Below, one piece after another: positions 34,440-42,193 of a stretch of DNA of 64,000 bases (its first letter is position 1; each line of letters begins with the position of its first letter). The stretch lies in assembly GCA_937905825.1 (NCBI GenBank), contig CALCXM010000058.1, forward strand, positions 1-64,000, read 5' to 3'. Under the pieces are notes generated by a model. It did not search any database and had not been told where the DNA came from. It saw only the letters and a list, made by a program, of their open reading frames with translations. This DNA comes from an uncultured bacterium. GTDB lineage: Bacteria > Planctomycetota > UBA1135 > GCA-002686595. The position numbers were made by a program, and so were the translations under genes.

Positions 34440-36893
34440 CTACTCGCTTCTCAACTCCCCGCCCAGTTCACCTGCCAAGCGTTCGAGCCGGGAGATGAAT
34501 TTCGCTGCATCCTTGTCCGTCAGGGTCTTGGAATCGCTCTGCAGCAGCACGTGGTAAGCCAGGGATTTGCGGCCTTCGCCGATTCCCGGGCCGGTGTAGT
34601 GGTCGAAGAGCTCGGCGCTCTTCACGAGGCCCTTGCCAGCCTTCTCGATGGCTTCCACCAGGGATCCGGCGGGAACGGCGCTGGGCATGGCCAGGGCCAC
34701 GTCGACCTTGTTGCCGGGGAAGCGCGGAATCGCCTGGTAACGGAATCCAGGCTTGGCGCTTTCCAAGAGGCCGTCCAGGGAAACTCGCGCAAGGATCGCC
34801 TCGCCAGCCAACTCCTGGGAGAGGCCCAGGGGCTTGTGCAGACCCGGCTCTAGCTTGCCGATGGTCAGCGGGGCGCGGGAGTCCTTGGGGTTCCCGCGAG
34901 CCACGAAGTGCCCTTGCAGGCAATGACCAGGGTGGAACCAGGGATCGAGTGCTTGGCCGTCCTCGGGTCGGGCCCAGCAGGGCTGGCCGAAGCCTAATTG
35001 GATGCAAAGGTCATCGAGCACCGCTTGCATTTGGGGGAAGAGCGCCTCGTCGAAGCGCGCCTTCTTGCCGGGCTCGGGACGGGTCCAAACCAGGGCCAGC
35101 TCGTGAACTTCCCCGGGCAAGCCGCGCTCGTCGGAGTTCTCGGGCAAGTAGCCCTTGCCGATCTCGAAGAGGCGCACGTCCGTGTGATGACGGCGGTTCT
35201 TTTCGAGCAGACCGAGCAGTCCAGGGATCAAGCTGCGACGCACACTGACTTCGCCGTCCACCACCGGGTTCACCAGGGTCACGTAGGGTCCCGCTTGCGC
35301 GCCGAGTTTGGCGAGCAGAGAGTCCGCGACGAAGGAATAGCTAAGCACCTCGTGGAAGGCCGCACCGCCGGAGAGGCGATCCTGCATGCGACGCACGAGG
35401 TCTTGACGCTCATCAAAGGGCGTGGGCGCGATCTCACCGGTCAAGCGGCGCTCAGGAATGTTGTCGTAGCGGTAGAGACGTCCGACCTCTTCGATCAAGT
35501 CCTGCTCGATGGCGATGTCTTTCGTGGCGCGGTTCGAAGGCACGCGCACGCTCAAGTTGTCGCCGTTGAGGCCCACGCCAAAGTCGATGCTGGCGAGCAA
35601 TTTGGCGATCGCGTCGTTGTCAAGGTCCACCCCGAGCAGGCGACGTACGCGACTGCCGCGCAACTCGATCGTCATGGCCGGGTCTGTCCAATCCCCGGCG
35701 TCCGTGGGAACGCTCGGCAAGTGGATGTTCGGCTGCAGCTCTTGCAAGAGACGCACGAGATGGCCCGCTGCCTGCAAGGGCATGTTGGGGTCCAAGCTCT
35801 TTTCAAAGCGCGTGGACGCGTCCGTGCGCAAGCCGATGCGCGAAGCGGTGCGACGGATGGTGACCGCGTCGAAGGCCGCCACTTCGAGCAACAGCTCGCT
35901 GGTGTCGTTCCCGACCTTGGAGCCTGCGCCCCCCATCACACCCGCGATGGCCACGGGCTTGTCGCCGGAGCAGATCAAGAGATCGCTCGTGCCCAACTTG
36001 CGCTCTTCCTCGTCGAGGGTTTGCATGACTTCGCCGGCGCGGCCCATGCGCACTTGAATGCCGCTGGCGTCCAAGCTCTTGCGATCGAAGAGGTGGTTGG
36101 GTTGGCCGAGATCGAGCATCACGAAGTTCGAAAGGTCCACCAGCAGGTCGATCGGGCGTTGGCCCACGGCGAGCAACAGGTGCCGCATCCAATCGGGACT
36201 CGACCCGTTCTGCACTCCGTCGATGGCCAGGGCGATGTAGCGACTGCAGGCACCGTCTTGAATTCCAACGGGCACGCCCGCTGCGGAAGCGGTTTGCGGC
36301 AAGGACAGATCCAAGGGCTTCAACTCGCGGCCATAGATGGCTGCGAGCTCGCGGGCGATGCCGCGATGACCCCAGAGGTCCGGTCTGTGCGTGATCGATT
36401 TGTTGTCGATCTCGATGATCCAGTCTGTGAGACCGGAGAGCGCTTCGCTCACGGGCTGGCCCACTTGCGCGTCTTCGGGCAGCACCCAAATGCCGTCGTG
36501 TTCGTCGCCGAGGTCCAACTCGCGCACGGAGCAGATCATGCCCACGGAAGCGACTCCGCGGATCTTGCTCTTCTTGATCTTGAAGTCACCGGGCAGGCGC
36601 GCGCCGACCGTGGCGACTGCGACCTTTTGGCCCGCGGCCACGTTGGGTGCACCGCACACGATTTGCAGGTCTTCGTCGCCGCCGATGTCCACCGTGCAAA
36701 CGCCGAGCTTGTCCGCGTCCGGGTGGGGTTCCCGGGACTTCACGAAACCGACAGTGACCTCCGCCATGTGGGCCGCGAAGGGTTCGATGCCCTCCACTTC
36801 CGCGGTGGAAAGGGTCAGGTCGAGGCCAAGCTGTTCGGGATCGATCCCGGTGAGGTCCACGTGGCGCTGCAGCCAGTTGTAGGAGATAAGCAT
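34440..36893 (-). CDS. pheT: phenylalanine--tRNA ligase, beta subunit
   Basis: The 817-residue protein has the whole PheT architecture: MLISYNWLQRHVDL start, an N-terminal tRNA-binding (EMAP-like) domain (GFVKSREPHPDADKLGVC, VGMICSVRELDLG), B3/B4 editing region (SITHRPDLWGHRGIAREL), B5 region, the catalytic-like core (RRSLIPGLLGLLEKNRR) and the C-terminal anticodon-binding FDX-ACB domain (FPGNKVDVALAMPSAVPAG). It forms an alpha2-beta2 enzyme with PheS that charges tRNA-Phe. Its ATG overlaps the pheS stop by one base (TAATG), giving coupled translation. Length is typical. Confidence 0.97.
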   Translation of the reverse strand: MLISYNWLQRHVDLTGIDPEQLGLDLTLSTAEVEGIEPFAAHMAEVTVGFVKSREPHPDADKLGVCTVDIGGDEDLQIVCGAPNVAAGQKVAVATVGARLPGDFKIKKSKIRGVASVGMICSVRELDLGDEHDGIWVLPEDAQVGQPVSEALSGLTDWIIEIDNKSITHRPDLWGHRGIARELAAIYGRELKPLDLSLPQTASAAGVPVGIQDGACSRYIALAIDGVQNGSSPDWMRHLLLAVGQRPIDLLVDLSNFVMLDLGQPNHLFDRKSLDASGIQVRMGRAGEVMQTLDEEERKLGTSDLLICSGDKPVAIAGVMGGAGSKVGNDTSELLLEVAAFDAVTIRRTASRIGLRTDASTRFEKSLDPNMPLQAAGHLVRLLQELQPNIHLPSVPTDAGDWTDPAMTIELRGSRVRRLLGVDLDNDAIAKLLASIDFGVGLNGDNLSVRVPSNRATKDIAIEQDLIEEVGRLYRYDNIPERRLTGEIAPTPFDERQDLVRRMQDRLSGGAAFHEVLSYSFVADSLLAKLGAQAGPYVTLVNPVVDGEVSVRRSLIPGLLGLLEKNRRHHTDVRLFEIGKGYLPENSDERGLPGEVHELALVWTRPEPGKKARFDEALFPQMQAVLDDLCIQLGFGQPCWARPEDGQALDPWFHPGHCLQGHFVARGNPKDSRAPLTIGKLEPGLHKPLGLSQELAGEAILARVSLDGLLESAKPGFRYQAIPRFPGNKVDVALAMPSAVPAGSLVEAIEKAGKGLVKSAELFDHYTGPGIGEGRKSLAYHVLLQSDSKTLTDKDAAKFISRLERLAGELGGELRSE

Positions 36894-37915
36894 TAGAACT
36901 GCTCCAGGAAACGCAGGTCGCCACCCATGAAGTGACGTAGGTCATCGATGCCGTAACGCAGCATCACCAAACGATCGAGGCCGAAGCCGAAGGCGAAACC
37001 GGTCCAGGATTCCGGGTCGATACCGCCTGCACTGAGCACCTTGGGGTGCACGATGCCGCAACCGCAGAACTCGATCCAACGGGTGTTCTTGCACGTGCGG
37101 CAGCCTTCCGTGCAGAAGGGACAGCGCACGTCTAACTCGAAGCCCGGTTCCACGAAGGGGAAGTATCCCGGACGCAGACGCACTTCGATGTCCTTTTGGA
37201 AGAGCTGACGCAGGAAGCCTTTCAAGACGCCGGAAAGGTGACCGACGGTGATGTCTTCCCCCACCACGAGACCTTCCACTTGGTGGAAGGTGTGTTCGTG
37301 GGTGGCGTCCGGTTCCTCGTTGCGGAAAACGCGCCCGGGGCAGATCACGCGGAAGGGCGGTTTCAGCCGTTCCATGGCGCGGATCTGCACGGGGGAGGTT
37401 TGCGTGCGCATCACGAGCTTGCCCTCGCGATCACAATAGAACGTGTCCTGCATCTCGCGGGCGGGGTGATCCGCCGGGATGTTCAGGGCTTGGAAGTTGT
37501 AGTAGTCGAGCTCGACCTCGGGACCGTCCAAGACTTCGTAGCCCATGGAGACGAAGATCGACTCCACTTCACGGCGCACGAGGGTCAAGGGGTGCAGGGA
37601 TCCGCGGGTTGCGGCGGCCGCCGGCAGAGTGCCGTCGAAGTCGCTGCCGGAACGCTGGGCGTCGATTTCCGCTGCTTCCAGCTCGCCCTTGCGTTTGTCG
37701 ATCTCCGCGAGGATGTCGCGCTTGAGTAGGTTCGCGCCCTTGCCAACGATCGGACGATCCTTGGGGTCCAAGGACGGCACCGAGGCGAGCAATTCGGAGA
37801 GGCTGCCCTGCTTGCCCACGAAGTCGCGGTCGACGGCGCGCAGGTCCTCGGGGCTCGTGGCGGCGGCGAGGCGCTCCATGGCGGAGGCTCGCAACTGATT
37901 GAGACGTTCTTCCAT
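36893..37915 (-). CDS. pheS: phenylalanine--tRNA ligase, alpha subunit
   Basis: The 340-residue protein has an N-terminal coiled coil (about residues 1-90) and the class II catalytic core: HPLTLVRREVESIFVSMGYE, motif 2 in ICPGRVFRNEEPDATHEHTF and motif 3 in GFAFGFGLDRLVMLRYGIDD. It binds Phe and ATP and works with PheT. A structured RNA leader of about 190 nt separates it from rplT upstream, with a terminator-like hairpin, so attenuation is plausible. Length and motifs are normal for bacteria. Confidence 0.97.
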   Translation of the reverse strand: MEERLNQLRASAMERLAAATSPEDLRAVDRDFVGKQGSLSELLASVPSLDPKDRPIVGKGANLLKRDILAEIDKRKGELEAAEIDAQRSGSDFDGTLPAAAATRGSLHPLTLVRREVESIFVSMGYEVLDGPEVELDYYNFQALNIPADHPAREMQDTFYCDREGKLVMRTQTSPVQIRAMERLKPPFRVICPGRVFRNEEPDATHEHTFHQVEGLVVGEDITVGHLSGVLKGFLRQLFQKDIEVRLRPGYFPFVEPGFELDVRCPFCTEGCRTCKNTRWIEFCGCGIVHPKVLSAGGIDPESWTGFAFGFGLDRLVMLRYGIDDLRHFMGGDLRFLEQF

Positions 37916-37964
37916 TTCGGATGCTAGCGGACTTGATCCGGGTCCCTCGTGGACTCGGGGTTTC

Positions 37965-38094
37965 CAGGAGCGAACTCCTGTCCTCGGAACTCAAGAAAGA
38001 AGGGCGAGCGGCAGAAGCCACTCGCCCTTTTTGGCGTGGTCGATTCCTTGCACAGCCCCGGAGGCCCGAAGGAATCTAGCGGAGCCGAAGCTCC
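37965..38094 (-). promoter_or_regulatory. structured leader RNA upstream of pheS
   Basis: Read on the minus strand, the 190-nt gap between rplT and pheS folds into a row of stems: GGAGC/GCTCC with a UUCG loop (38081-38094), GATTCCTT/AAGGAATC (38042-38076), the GC-rich terminator-like hairpin (38000-38029) followed by UUCUUUCUUG, and CAGGAG/CTCCTG with a UUCG loop (37965-37980). Phe-tRNA synthetase operons are often attenuation-controlled. I see no T-box motif and no Phe-rich leader peptide, so the trigger is unknown. Confidence 0.5.
37994..38029 (-). terminator. rho-independent terminator after rplT (or attenuator of pheS)
   Basis: AAGGGCGAGTGG/CCGCTCGCCCTT on the minus strand form a 12-bp stem with one mismatch and a 6-nt loop, followed by the U-rich UCUUUCUUG. 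A T-run on the plus side (38028-38032) makes it symmetrical. Its position 75 nt after rplT and 85 nt before pheS fits either a terminator or an attenuator. Confidence 0.65.
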
Positions 38095-38107
38095 AGGGCA
38101 GGTCTGT

Positions 38108-38464
38108 TTACACCAGGGCCGACTTGGCTTCTTCGACGATGGCGTCGAAGGCAGCCGCGTCCTGAATCGCCAACTCAGCGAGTTGCTTGCGGTTTAGGGT
38201 GATGCCGGACTTGTTGAGACCTGCAATGAATTGCGAGTAGGTCATGCCGCGCATGCGGGTCGCGGCGTTGATGCGCACGATCCAGAGACGACGGAAGTGA
38301 CGCTTGCGCTGCTTGCGGTCGCGGAATGAGTAGGCCCAAGCCCGCATCATCGCTTCGCGAACGGTGCGCCAAAGCTTCGAACGGCCTCCGCGGAATCCGC
38401 GGGCTGCCTTGAAGTAACGGGCCTTTTTCCGGAGGCGCGGAGCGCCGTAGCTTACGCGTACCAT
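38108..38464 (-). CDS. rplT: 50S ribosomal protein L20
   Basis: The 118-residue basic protein matches L20 along its length: [60 protein letters not shown], and a C-terminal helical domain with [20 protein letters not shown]. It binds 23S rRNA early in 50S assembly and in other bacteria represses its own operon. It starts directly after the rpmI stop with no spacer. Confidence 0.97.
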   Translation of the reverse strand: MVRVSYGAPRLRKKARYFKAARGFRGGRSKLWRTVREAMMRAWAYSFRDRKQRKRHFRRLWIVRINAATRMRGMTYSQFIAGLNKSGITLNRKQLAELAIQDAAAFDAIVEEAKSALV

Positions 38465-38662
38465 CTAGCGGTTCCCCATCATTCGGGCCATCAGACGACC
38501 CCAAGTGGGCGTCAGGATCAGGCAGGTGTTGAGCTTGCGGCGAGCGTTCGAATCGTTCTTCGCCTTCATGTGGCCACGGCTGGGTCGGTTGGACAACACC
38601 TTGCCGTTCTTGGACACTCGGAACCGCTTCTTGACGGCTCCTTTCGATTTCATCTTGGGCAT
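38465..38662 (-). CDS. rpmI: 50S ribosomal protein L35
   Basis: The 65-residue protein starts MPKMKSKGAVKKRFRVSKNG and ends in LMARMMGNR. Size, basic character and the PKxKxxxxxxKRF start are those of L35. It lies immediately upstream of rplT, the universal order, but 616 bp downstream of infC, which is a wide gap for this operon. Confidence 0.96.
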   Translation of the reverse strand: MPKMKSKGAVKKRFRVSKNGKVLSNRPSRGHMKAKNDSNARRKLNTCLILTPTWGRLMARMMGNR

Positions 38663-39278
38663 ATGGGTTCTATTCTCGGCATGACAATCCTCTTCCGTGG
38701 ACCCTTGGGCCCGTCGGAGAAACCCCGCGCGCTAGCATGCCATGGGCCGCTTGCGGGAGCCGCGCGCCCTCCCACCGCGACATTCACGGTGGGAAAACTC
38801 TCGGACTTGGAGGGCAGAAGGATACGGATCCGCCGGGGATCTGCAAGCCTCCAGGGCCAGATTTCGAGGCCACAAGCGCGCATTGGACGCCCCTGGGACC
38901 AAAAGTTGAGGGGGATTGGGCCCCGACTGTCCCTGCGCGCCCTGGGCCCGCGCCCTGCGGAGCAGTTCCACTCCCCTGCAAGCGCGCGGTCCCCCGCTGG
39001 AGTTCGGCCTGATCCAAGGAGTCTGGCTGGATCGCAAGAGCCGCGCCCGCGGGCAGAAACTCAGCGAGAACGAAGGGGCTCAATGCACGGCAGGCGAACC
39101 CCGGGGGCCCGCCTGTGAAGGCAGCGTGCGCTCGTCCGACTGGGGAACTCGACCGGTCGGTGAGCTCCGTTGCCCGGCTGGTTTCGCAGCCGGGTCGACT
39201 CAAGTGCCGGGCCCGACTAGGAGCCGATCCAGCACGAAAAAGCCGATACGAGAACTCGGTGGAACTCCGCCCGAAAAC
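38663..39278 (-). promoter_or_regulatory. 616-bp gap between infC and rpmI, possible leader/promoter
   Basis: No gene is visible in this stretch; frames on either strand are Pro/Arg-rich and unconvincing. It holds several GC-rich inverted repeats, notably CCCGGCTG/CAGCCGGG (39172-39193) just after infC. In other bacteria the infC-rpmI junction is short and L20 autoregulates through RNA near it. Here a promoter, an L20-binding leader or a small RNA may occupy the gap, but I cannot show which. Confidence 0.4.
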
Positions 39279-39995
39279 TCAGTCTTCCGTGCTGGGAGCC
39301 GGCGGATCGACCGGAGTCAGCTCGCGGGCAGCTGGCGGATCGACAGGAGTCATCTTCCGCGCGGGTTTCGCATCCACTGGCGTCATCTTCTTGCGCGGCG
39401 GCGGAGCATCGGCCGGACGCGGAGGCTTGGGAGCCGGCGGCTTGGGAGGTGACCCATCCGCGATGCCCTTGGTCCCGACCTTGATCGGCAGGGGGCTCAG
39501 CAGCATGGTCATGCGTCGTCCCATCATCTTGGCCGGAGCTTCGATCTTGGCCACATCGGCCAGGATCTCCACGACCTGAGTCATGACGTTGTAGCCATGC
39601 TCCGGGTGACGCATCTGGCGCCCACGGAAGATACAAACGACCTGGACCTTGTGCCCGAGCTTGAGGAACTTACGGCCCTGGTCGAGGCGGTAACCCAAGT
39701 CGTGCTTGTCGATGGCGGGACGCACGCGCAATTCCTTGAGCTGGGAGCTGGTCTTCTTCTGACCGCCCTTTTGCTCACGCTTGCGGGTGTCGTACTTGAA
39801 CTTGCCGAAGTCCAGGATCTTGCAGACGGGCGGGCGCGCCGTGGGTGAAACCTCGACCAAGTCGAGATCCACATCATCGGCCATGCGCTGGGCCTCGCGG
39901 GTTTCCACAACTCCAACCTGCTCACCTTTTTCGTTGATGAGCCGAACTTCAGGAACGCGGATTTGTCGGTTACGACGGTAGTCTTGTGCCCTCAC
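39279..39995 (-). CDS. infC: translation initiation factor IF-3 with Pro/Ala-rich tail
   Basis: The 238-residue protein has a normal IF-3 core: NRQIRVPEVRLINEKGEQVG, EAQRMADDVDLDLVEVSPTA, the linker KQKGG-like region (QKGGQKKTSSQLKELRVRPA), and the C-terminal domain with LDQGRKFLKLGHKVQVVCIF and ending LPIKVGTKG. After residue about 172 there is an extra 65-residue tail with three degenerate units KKMTPVDAKPA / RKMTPVDPPAA / RELTPVDPPAP. Typical IF-3 is about 180 residues. The GTG start was chosen because the conserved RAQDYRRN block begins there. It keeps 30S subunits free and selects start codons. Confidence 0.95.
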   Translation of the reverse strand: MRAQDYRRNRQIRVPEVRLINEKGEQVGVVETREAQRMADDVDLDLVEVSPTARPPVCKILDFGKFKYDTRKREQKGGQKKTSSQLKELRVRPAIDKHDLGYRLDQGRKFLKLGHKVQVVCIFRGRQMRHPEHGYNVMTQVVEILADVAKIEAPAKMMGRRMTMLLSPLPIKVGTKGIADGSPPKPPAPKPPRPADAPPPRKKMTPVDAKPARKMTPVDPPAARELTPVDPPAPSTED

Positions 39996-40189
39996 GAATC
40001 TCCTACTTCAATGTCTGGGAATGGGACGGAGCGGGCCGCTAAGTCCTCATGAATGTCCCCTCGATCGCGCCGAGGAGACCGCCTAGCATAGGCCGGGAAT
40101 CGTCCGGGCGCTACTCCAGTCAAAATTCCGCGCCCATCCGCCGAAAATTGTTTGGGCTCGGGGCCGCGGAAGGCTAGCACCGGCTGCCC

Positions 40190-41989
40190 TCATTCCGCCG
40201 CTGCGGGCTTCGCTCCCACGCCCGGCCGCAGCTGAATGTGAACGTCCTCCAGCTGCACGGGCTCCACTGCGCTGGGTGCGGCGCACATCAAGTCAGCGGC
40301 GGAAGTGGTTTTCGGGAAGGGGATTACGTCCCGAATGTTGTCGAGGCCCAAGGTCAGGGCCACCAGCCGGTCGATGCCCACTGCGAAGCCCGCGTGGGGC
40401 GGCGTCCCGTAAGAAAGCGCCTCCAGAAAGAAGCCGAACTTCTGCTGCTGCTGCGCTTCGTCGATGCCCAGCAAACCGAAGACTTTCTGTTGAACGTCCC
40501 CGCGGTGGATCCGCACGGAGCCAGAGCCCAGCTCCCAACCGTTCAGCACCAAGTCGTAGGCCCGGCTGTCCATTTCGGCCGGGTCCCCCGCCAACTCCCA
40601 GTCCTCTGGGGCGGTGAATGGGTGGTGTGAGGAGGTCCAGCGGCCGGCCTCCTCGTCGCGCTCGAACATCGGGAAGTGCGTCACCCACAGGAAGTCCCAG
40701 TGGCCTTCGGGGATCAATTCCAGTTGGCGCGCCAGGTGCAATCGAAGTTCCCCGAGCACTCTCCAGGTAACATCGCGGCTGTCGGCGCAGAAGAGCAAGA
40801 GGTCCTCGTCCGTGGCCCCCATCCGTTCTTTCAAGCGCTCGCCTTGCTCCCCTTCGCACCAGCGCGCGAGGGGTCCGGCAGCGCCGCCTTCGAGGCCTGG
40901 CTTCCACCAGGCGAGCCCCTTGGCCCCGAACTCTTTGGCGCGCTTTTCGAGGGGCTTCAATTGGCCACGGCTGATTCCGTCCCGGCCTCCGGCCACAACG
41001 ATGCCCATCACGCGGCCGCCGTCCTCGACCACGCTCTTGAAGACGGAGAACTCGGACTGCAAGGCCCACTCGTCCGCGGAGACCAGCTCCATGCCAAAGC
41101 GCGTGTCGGGCTTGTCGAGGCCGAAGCGTTCCATCGCTTCCGACCAACGCATGCGCGGGAAGGGCGTGGGCACGTCGATCTGCATGGCCTCCTTGAAGGT
41201 GCGCACCAAGACCTTTTCCCAAACGGTGAAGACGTCTTCTTCTTCAACGAAGCTCATCTCCATGTCCAACTGGGTGAACTCCGGTTGGCGGTCCGCGCGC
41301 AAGTCCTCGTCGCGGAAGCAGCGCGCCACTTGGTAATAGCGGTCCATGCCGCTGCACATCAAGAGCTGCTTGAAGATCTGCGGTGACTGCGGCAGGGCGT
41401 AGAACTGACCGGGGTGCACGCGACTGGGCACCAGGTAGTCCCGGGCTCCTTCGGGGGTCGCGCGGTTGAGAACCGGAGTTTCGATCTCCAGGAAGCCCAA
41501 GTCGTCGAAGGCCCGACGCATGGCGCTGGTGAAGCGCGCGCGGTGGGCGATGTTGTTCATCATCGGCCGCCGGCGCAGGTCGATGTAGCGATAACGCAAA
41601 CGGGTCTCGATGGCTGTGTCCAAGTCATCGATGACCTCGAAGGGCGGTGTCTTGGAAGTCGAAAGCACCTCCACGCGGTTCGCGACGATCTCGACATCAC
41701 CGGTCTCCAGCTTCTTGTTGGCGTTGCCCCCCTCGCGGGCGGCGACCTTGCCGTGCACGGCGAGCACGAATTCCGGACCGACCTTGACCTCCCCCACCAC
41801 AGCCTCATCGATCACGATCTGGGTCAAGCCATAACGATCGCGCACGTCGAGGAAGTAGATGCCCCCGTGGTCCCGGCGGCTGTCGACCCAACCATTGATG
41901 CGCACTTCTTGGCCGATGTGTTCGCTACGAAGTTCGCCACAGGTGTGGGTGCGCCGCCATTCGGAGGGCGCGCTGCTGGGTGTTGACAT
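40190..41989 (-). CDS. aspS: aspartate--tRNA ligase
   Basis: The frame is open from 42097, but ATG 41989 gives MSTPSSAPSEWRRTHTCGEL, fitting the AspRS N-terminus and a normal length of 599 residues. Domains: OB-fold anticodon-binding (HIGQEVRINGWVDSRRDHGG), class II core with motif 2 (YYQVARCFRDEDLRADRQPE; EFTQLDMEMSF), the bacterial GAD insertion (about residues 290-420), and motif 3 in YGTPPHAGFAVGIDRLVAL. It charges tRNA-Asp; whether it is the Asp/Asn-discriminating form cannot be judged. It lies about 195 bp downstream of infC, on the same strand. Confidence 0.95.
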   Translation of the reverse strand: MSTPSSAPSEWRRTHTCGELRSEHIGQEVRINGWVDSRRDHGGIYFLDVRDRYGLTQIVIDEAVVGEVKVGPEFVLAVHGKVAAREGGNANKKLETGDVEIVANRVEVLSTSKTPPFEVIDDLDTAIETRLRYRYIDLRRRPMMNNIAHRARFTSAMRRAFDDLGFLEIETPVLNRATPEGARDYLVPSRVHPGQFYALPQSPQIFKQLLMCSGMDRYYQVARCFRDEDLRADRQPEFTQLDMEMSFVEEEDVFTVWEKVLVRTFKEAMQIDVPTPFPRMRWSEAMERFGLDKPDTRFGMELVSADEWALQSEFSVFKSVVEDGGRVMGIVVAGGRDGISRGQLKPLEKRAKEFGAKGLAWWKPGLEGGAAGPLARWCEGEQGERLKERMGATDEDLLLFCADSRDVTWRVLGELRLHLARQLELIPEGHWDFLWVTHFPMFERDEEAGRWTSSHHPFTAPEDWELAGDPAEMDSRAYDLVLNGWELGSGSVRIHRGDVQQKVFGLLGIDEAQQQQKFGFFLEALSYGTPPHAGFAVGIDRLVALTLGLDNIRDVIPFPKTTSAADLMCAAPSAVEPVQLEDVHIQLRPGVGAKPAAAE

Positions 41990-42116
41990 CGAAATTGGCT
42001 TGCTGCTGGCGAGGGGTTGAAGCGAAAGGGCAGGGGCGTGGAGCGGGAGCCGGGGATTGTCCAGATCAACCCACTCAACCACAAGGACCAGCGGCATGCC
42101 TTTCCTGCGATTGCCC

Positions 42117-42168
42117 GAGAATTGCCGGGGCCGGCCGCCAGGTCCCCGTGGAGACTCGACGACCGGCC
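42117..42168 (-). terminator. possible terminator hairpin after the large lipoprotein gene
   Basis: GGGGCCGG (42117-42124) can pair with CCGGCCCC near 42162-42169 across a 35-nt loop that holds a further GGTCCCC/GGAGAC-type pairing. It lies 25-75 nt beyond the lipoprotein stop on the minus strand. There is no U-run. Confidence 0.3.
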
Positions 42169-42193
42169 CCAGTGAAGGGGAAAAGGGGATCCC

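Noticed and set aside
34998-36896. 632-codon plus-strand frame antisense to pheT
   Set aside because: It lies entirely on the opposite strand of an unambiguous pheT; long antisense frames are common at this GC content, and its sequence has no domain.
37916-38107. T-box riboswitch before pheS
   Set aside because: No T-box consensus (AGGGUGGNACCGCG) and no specifier-loop layout could be found.
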